This document shows, in pieces, positions 62,855-64,000 of a DNA stretch of 64,000 nt (position 1 is the first letter of the stretch; each line of letters begins with the position of its first letter). Source of the stretch: Pseudonocardia alni. Its GTDB lineage: Bacteria > Actinomycetota > Actinomycetes > Mycobacteriales > Pseudonocardiaceae. Below the pieces are notes generated by a model. That model was not told the DNA's origin. It did not search any database and worked only from the letters and a program-made list of their open reading frames with translations. The translations under genes and the position numbers were made by a program. The stretch covers positions 1,426,001-1,490,000 of the forward strand of contig NZ_PHUJ01000003.1 in assembly GCF_002813375.1 (NCBI RefSeq). Direction: 5' to 3'.

Positions 62855-64000
62855 TCAGCGGTCAACCGTCCCGCGCCCGGCCACTCCCCGCAGATGGTCG
62901 AGCAGGTCGTGCTCGGTCAGCGTCCCGAGCAGCGGCCCGTCCGGCCCCTCCCGCACGGGCAGCGCCGCCCCCCGGTGCGCGGCGAGCACCCCGAGGACGT
63001 CGTGCACGGAGCCGTCCGGGTCCAGGACGGGCAGCTCCGGGTCGGGCGTCGTGCCGTCGGCGGGCCGCATCACCTGGGCGACGACGACCCGGCGCAGCGC
63101 CTCGTCGGTCGGGGTGTCGGCGGCGAGGTCGATCCCGCGTCGCAGCAGCTTGAGCGTGTAGATGTTGTCCCGCGACACCAGGTTGGACAGGCCGGTTGCC
63201 AGGACGACGGCGGCCATCAGCGGCAGGATCAGGGCGTAGTCGCCGGTGAGCTCGAACACGATGAGCACCGCGGTGATCGGGGCGTGCGCGGCCCCCGCGA
63301 ACACCGCCGCCATGCCGACCAGGCCGAACGCGCCGGGGTGCAGGTCGAGCGCCGGGAACAGGGCCGCGGCGGCGTAGCCGAAAGCGGTCCCGGCGGTGCC
63401 GCCGACGAACAGCGACGGCGCGAAGACGCCGCCGGACCCGCCGATGCCGATGGTGAGACTGGAGGCGAGGATCTTCCCGACGACGAGCAGGAGCAGGAAC
63501 CCGACGACGTACCGGCCGCCGATCGCGGCCTCCAGCACCGGGTAGCCCACGCCGTACATCTGGGGCAGCGCCAGCAGCAGCCCGCCGAGCAGCAGCCCGC
63601 CGACGGCCGGGCGCAGCCACTCCGGGCCGCGCCAGACGGCGTCGCAGGCGTCCTCGACGGCGTAGAGGATGCGGGCGAAGGCCCAGCCCAGCAGCCCCGC
63701 GAGCAGCCCGAGCAGCGCATAGAGCGGCAGCTGGGCGGGGCTGCCCAGGTCGAAGTGCGGCAGGGTCAGGATCGCGCGGTCCCCGGCGATCACCTCGGCG
63801 ACGACGTTCGCGACCACGGAGCTGATCACCAGCACGCCGAAGGCCTCGGCGCTGAACGACCGCAGGATCAGCTCCAGGCCGAACACCACCCCGGAGATCG
63901 GGGCGTCGAACGTCGCGGAGATCCCGCCCGCGGCGCCGCAGGCGACCATCAGGACCAGCCGGGTGGCGGGTACCCGCAGCCACTGCCCGATGGCCGAGCC
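62855..64000 (-). CDS. ClC-family chloride channel/antiporter with CBS domains, 5' truncated
   Basis: The last 381 codons of a ClC protein; the gene continues past the right edge. GSAIGQWLR and CGAAGGISATFDAPISGVVFGLE, GSGGVFAPSLFVGGTAGTAFG, and the tyrosine-bearing end region around RDNIYTLKLLRRG are typical. A C-terminal CBS-domain pair follows (VAQVMRPADG and LLGTLTEHDLLDHLRGV). The 'gating' glutamate region lies upstream of the visible part, so channel versus H+/Cl- exchanger cannot be told. It ends 25 bp before the B12 riboswitch. Confidence 0.92.
   Translation of the reverse strand, partial: GSAIGQWLRVPATRLVLMVACGAAGGISATFDAPISGVVFGLELILRSFSAEAFGVLVISSVVANVVAEVIAGDRAILTLPHFDLGSPAQLPLYALLGLLAGLLGWAFARILYAVEDACDAVWRGPEWLRPAVGGLLLGGLLLALPQMYGVGYPVLEAAIGGRYVVGFLLLLVVGKILASSLTIGIGGSGGVFAPSLFVGGTAGTAFGYAAAALFPALDLHPGAFGLVGMAAVFAGAAHAPITAVLIVFELTGDYALILPLMAAVVLATGLSNLVSRDNIYTLKLLRRGIDLAADTPTDEALRRVVVAQVMRPADGTTPDPELPVLDPDGSVHDVLGVLAAHRGAALPVREGPDGPLLGTLTEHDLLDHLRGVAGRGTVDR

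Overview
The window is very GC-rich actinobacterial chromosome. GTG starts are common, most pathways are housekeeping, and many genes lack a Shine-Dalgarno sequence because a TANNNT -10 box sits 6-8 nt before the start codon (leaderless genes). From about 8.9 to 46 kb the gene order follows the Mycobacterium tuberculosis Rv2172c-Rv2196 block: metF-like, idsA2, mptA, Rv2175c, pknL, aroG, Rv2179c, Rv2182c, Rv2184c, Rv2185c, fadD15, pimB', Rv2191, trpD, ctaE, qcrCAB. Carotenoid, pca and cytochrome P450 genes make Pseudonocardiales (Pseudonocardia-like) the best guess. The genus is inferred, not proven. No rRNA, tRNA, insertion sequence or CRISPR array was seen.

Layout. 0-9 kb: phospholipid acyltransferase (plsB with the start of a HAD/plsC-like gene), a class III aminotransferase divergent from a PucR regulator, a methyltransferase, a glycosyltransferase and a small HATPase protein. 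9-17.7 kb: metF, then prenyl synthase, crtI, mptA and crtB (phytoene-pathway genes interleaved with a lipoglycan mannosyltransferase), then a Rv2175c-like regulator and the PASTA kinase pknL. 17.8-22.2 kb: a nucleoside/ribose catabolic operon (nucleoside hydrolase, MFS, ribokinase) opposite a LacI regulator, with clear palindromic operators between them. 22.3-27.3 kb: aroG, an RNase AS-like exonuclease, a lower-GC insertion (MntA/HepT toxin-antitoxin pair and an internally deleted helicase pseudogene) and an acyltransferase. 28-39.7 kb: a tightly coupled SRPBCC / phosphoesterase / SRPBCC / ArsA / Cys-motif / ROK cluster, fadD15, pimB', a NYN-domain protein and a DEDDh/GIY-YIG nuclease. 39.9-44.3 kb: the bcc complex operon ctaE-qcrC-qcrA-qcrB.

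44.5-64 kb: a receiver-like protein, trpD, a lone RAM-domain protein, a leader-peptide/hairpin arrangement before an orphan ACT-like protein, a ferredoxin reductase, a thioesterase, pca genes (pcaB with an IclR regulator; a CoA-transferase pair), a P450 with an FAD oxidoreductase, a phosphopantetheinyl transferase, dinB, a cobalamin riboswitch before an orphan 123-aa gene, and a truncated ClC channel.

The most interesting points are (i) a candidate ribosome-mediated attenuator at 46429-46563 before the ACT-like gene, (ii) a second leaderless mini-ORF plus hairpin at 59541-59599, (iii) a B12 riboswitch driving an unrecognised gene, (iv) two promoters that resemble the PafBC DNA-damage motif, (v) the scar-like helicase pseudogene beside MntA/HepT, and (vi) long intergenic inverted repeats that may be REP-like.
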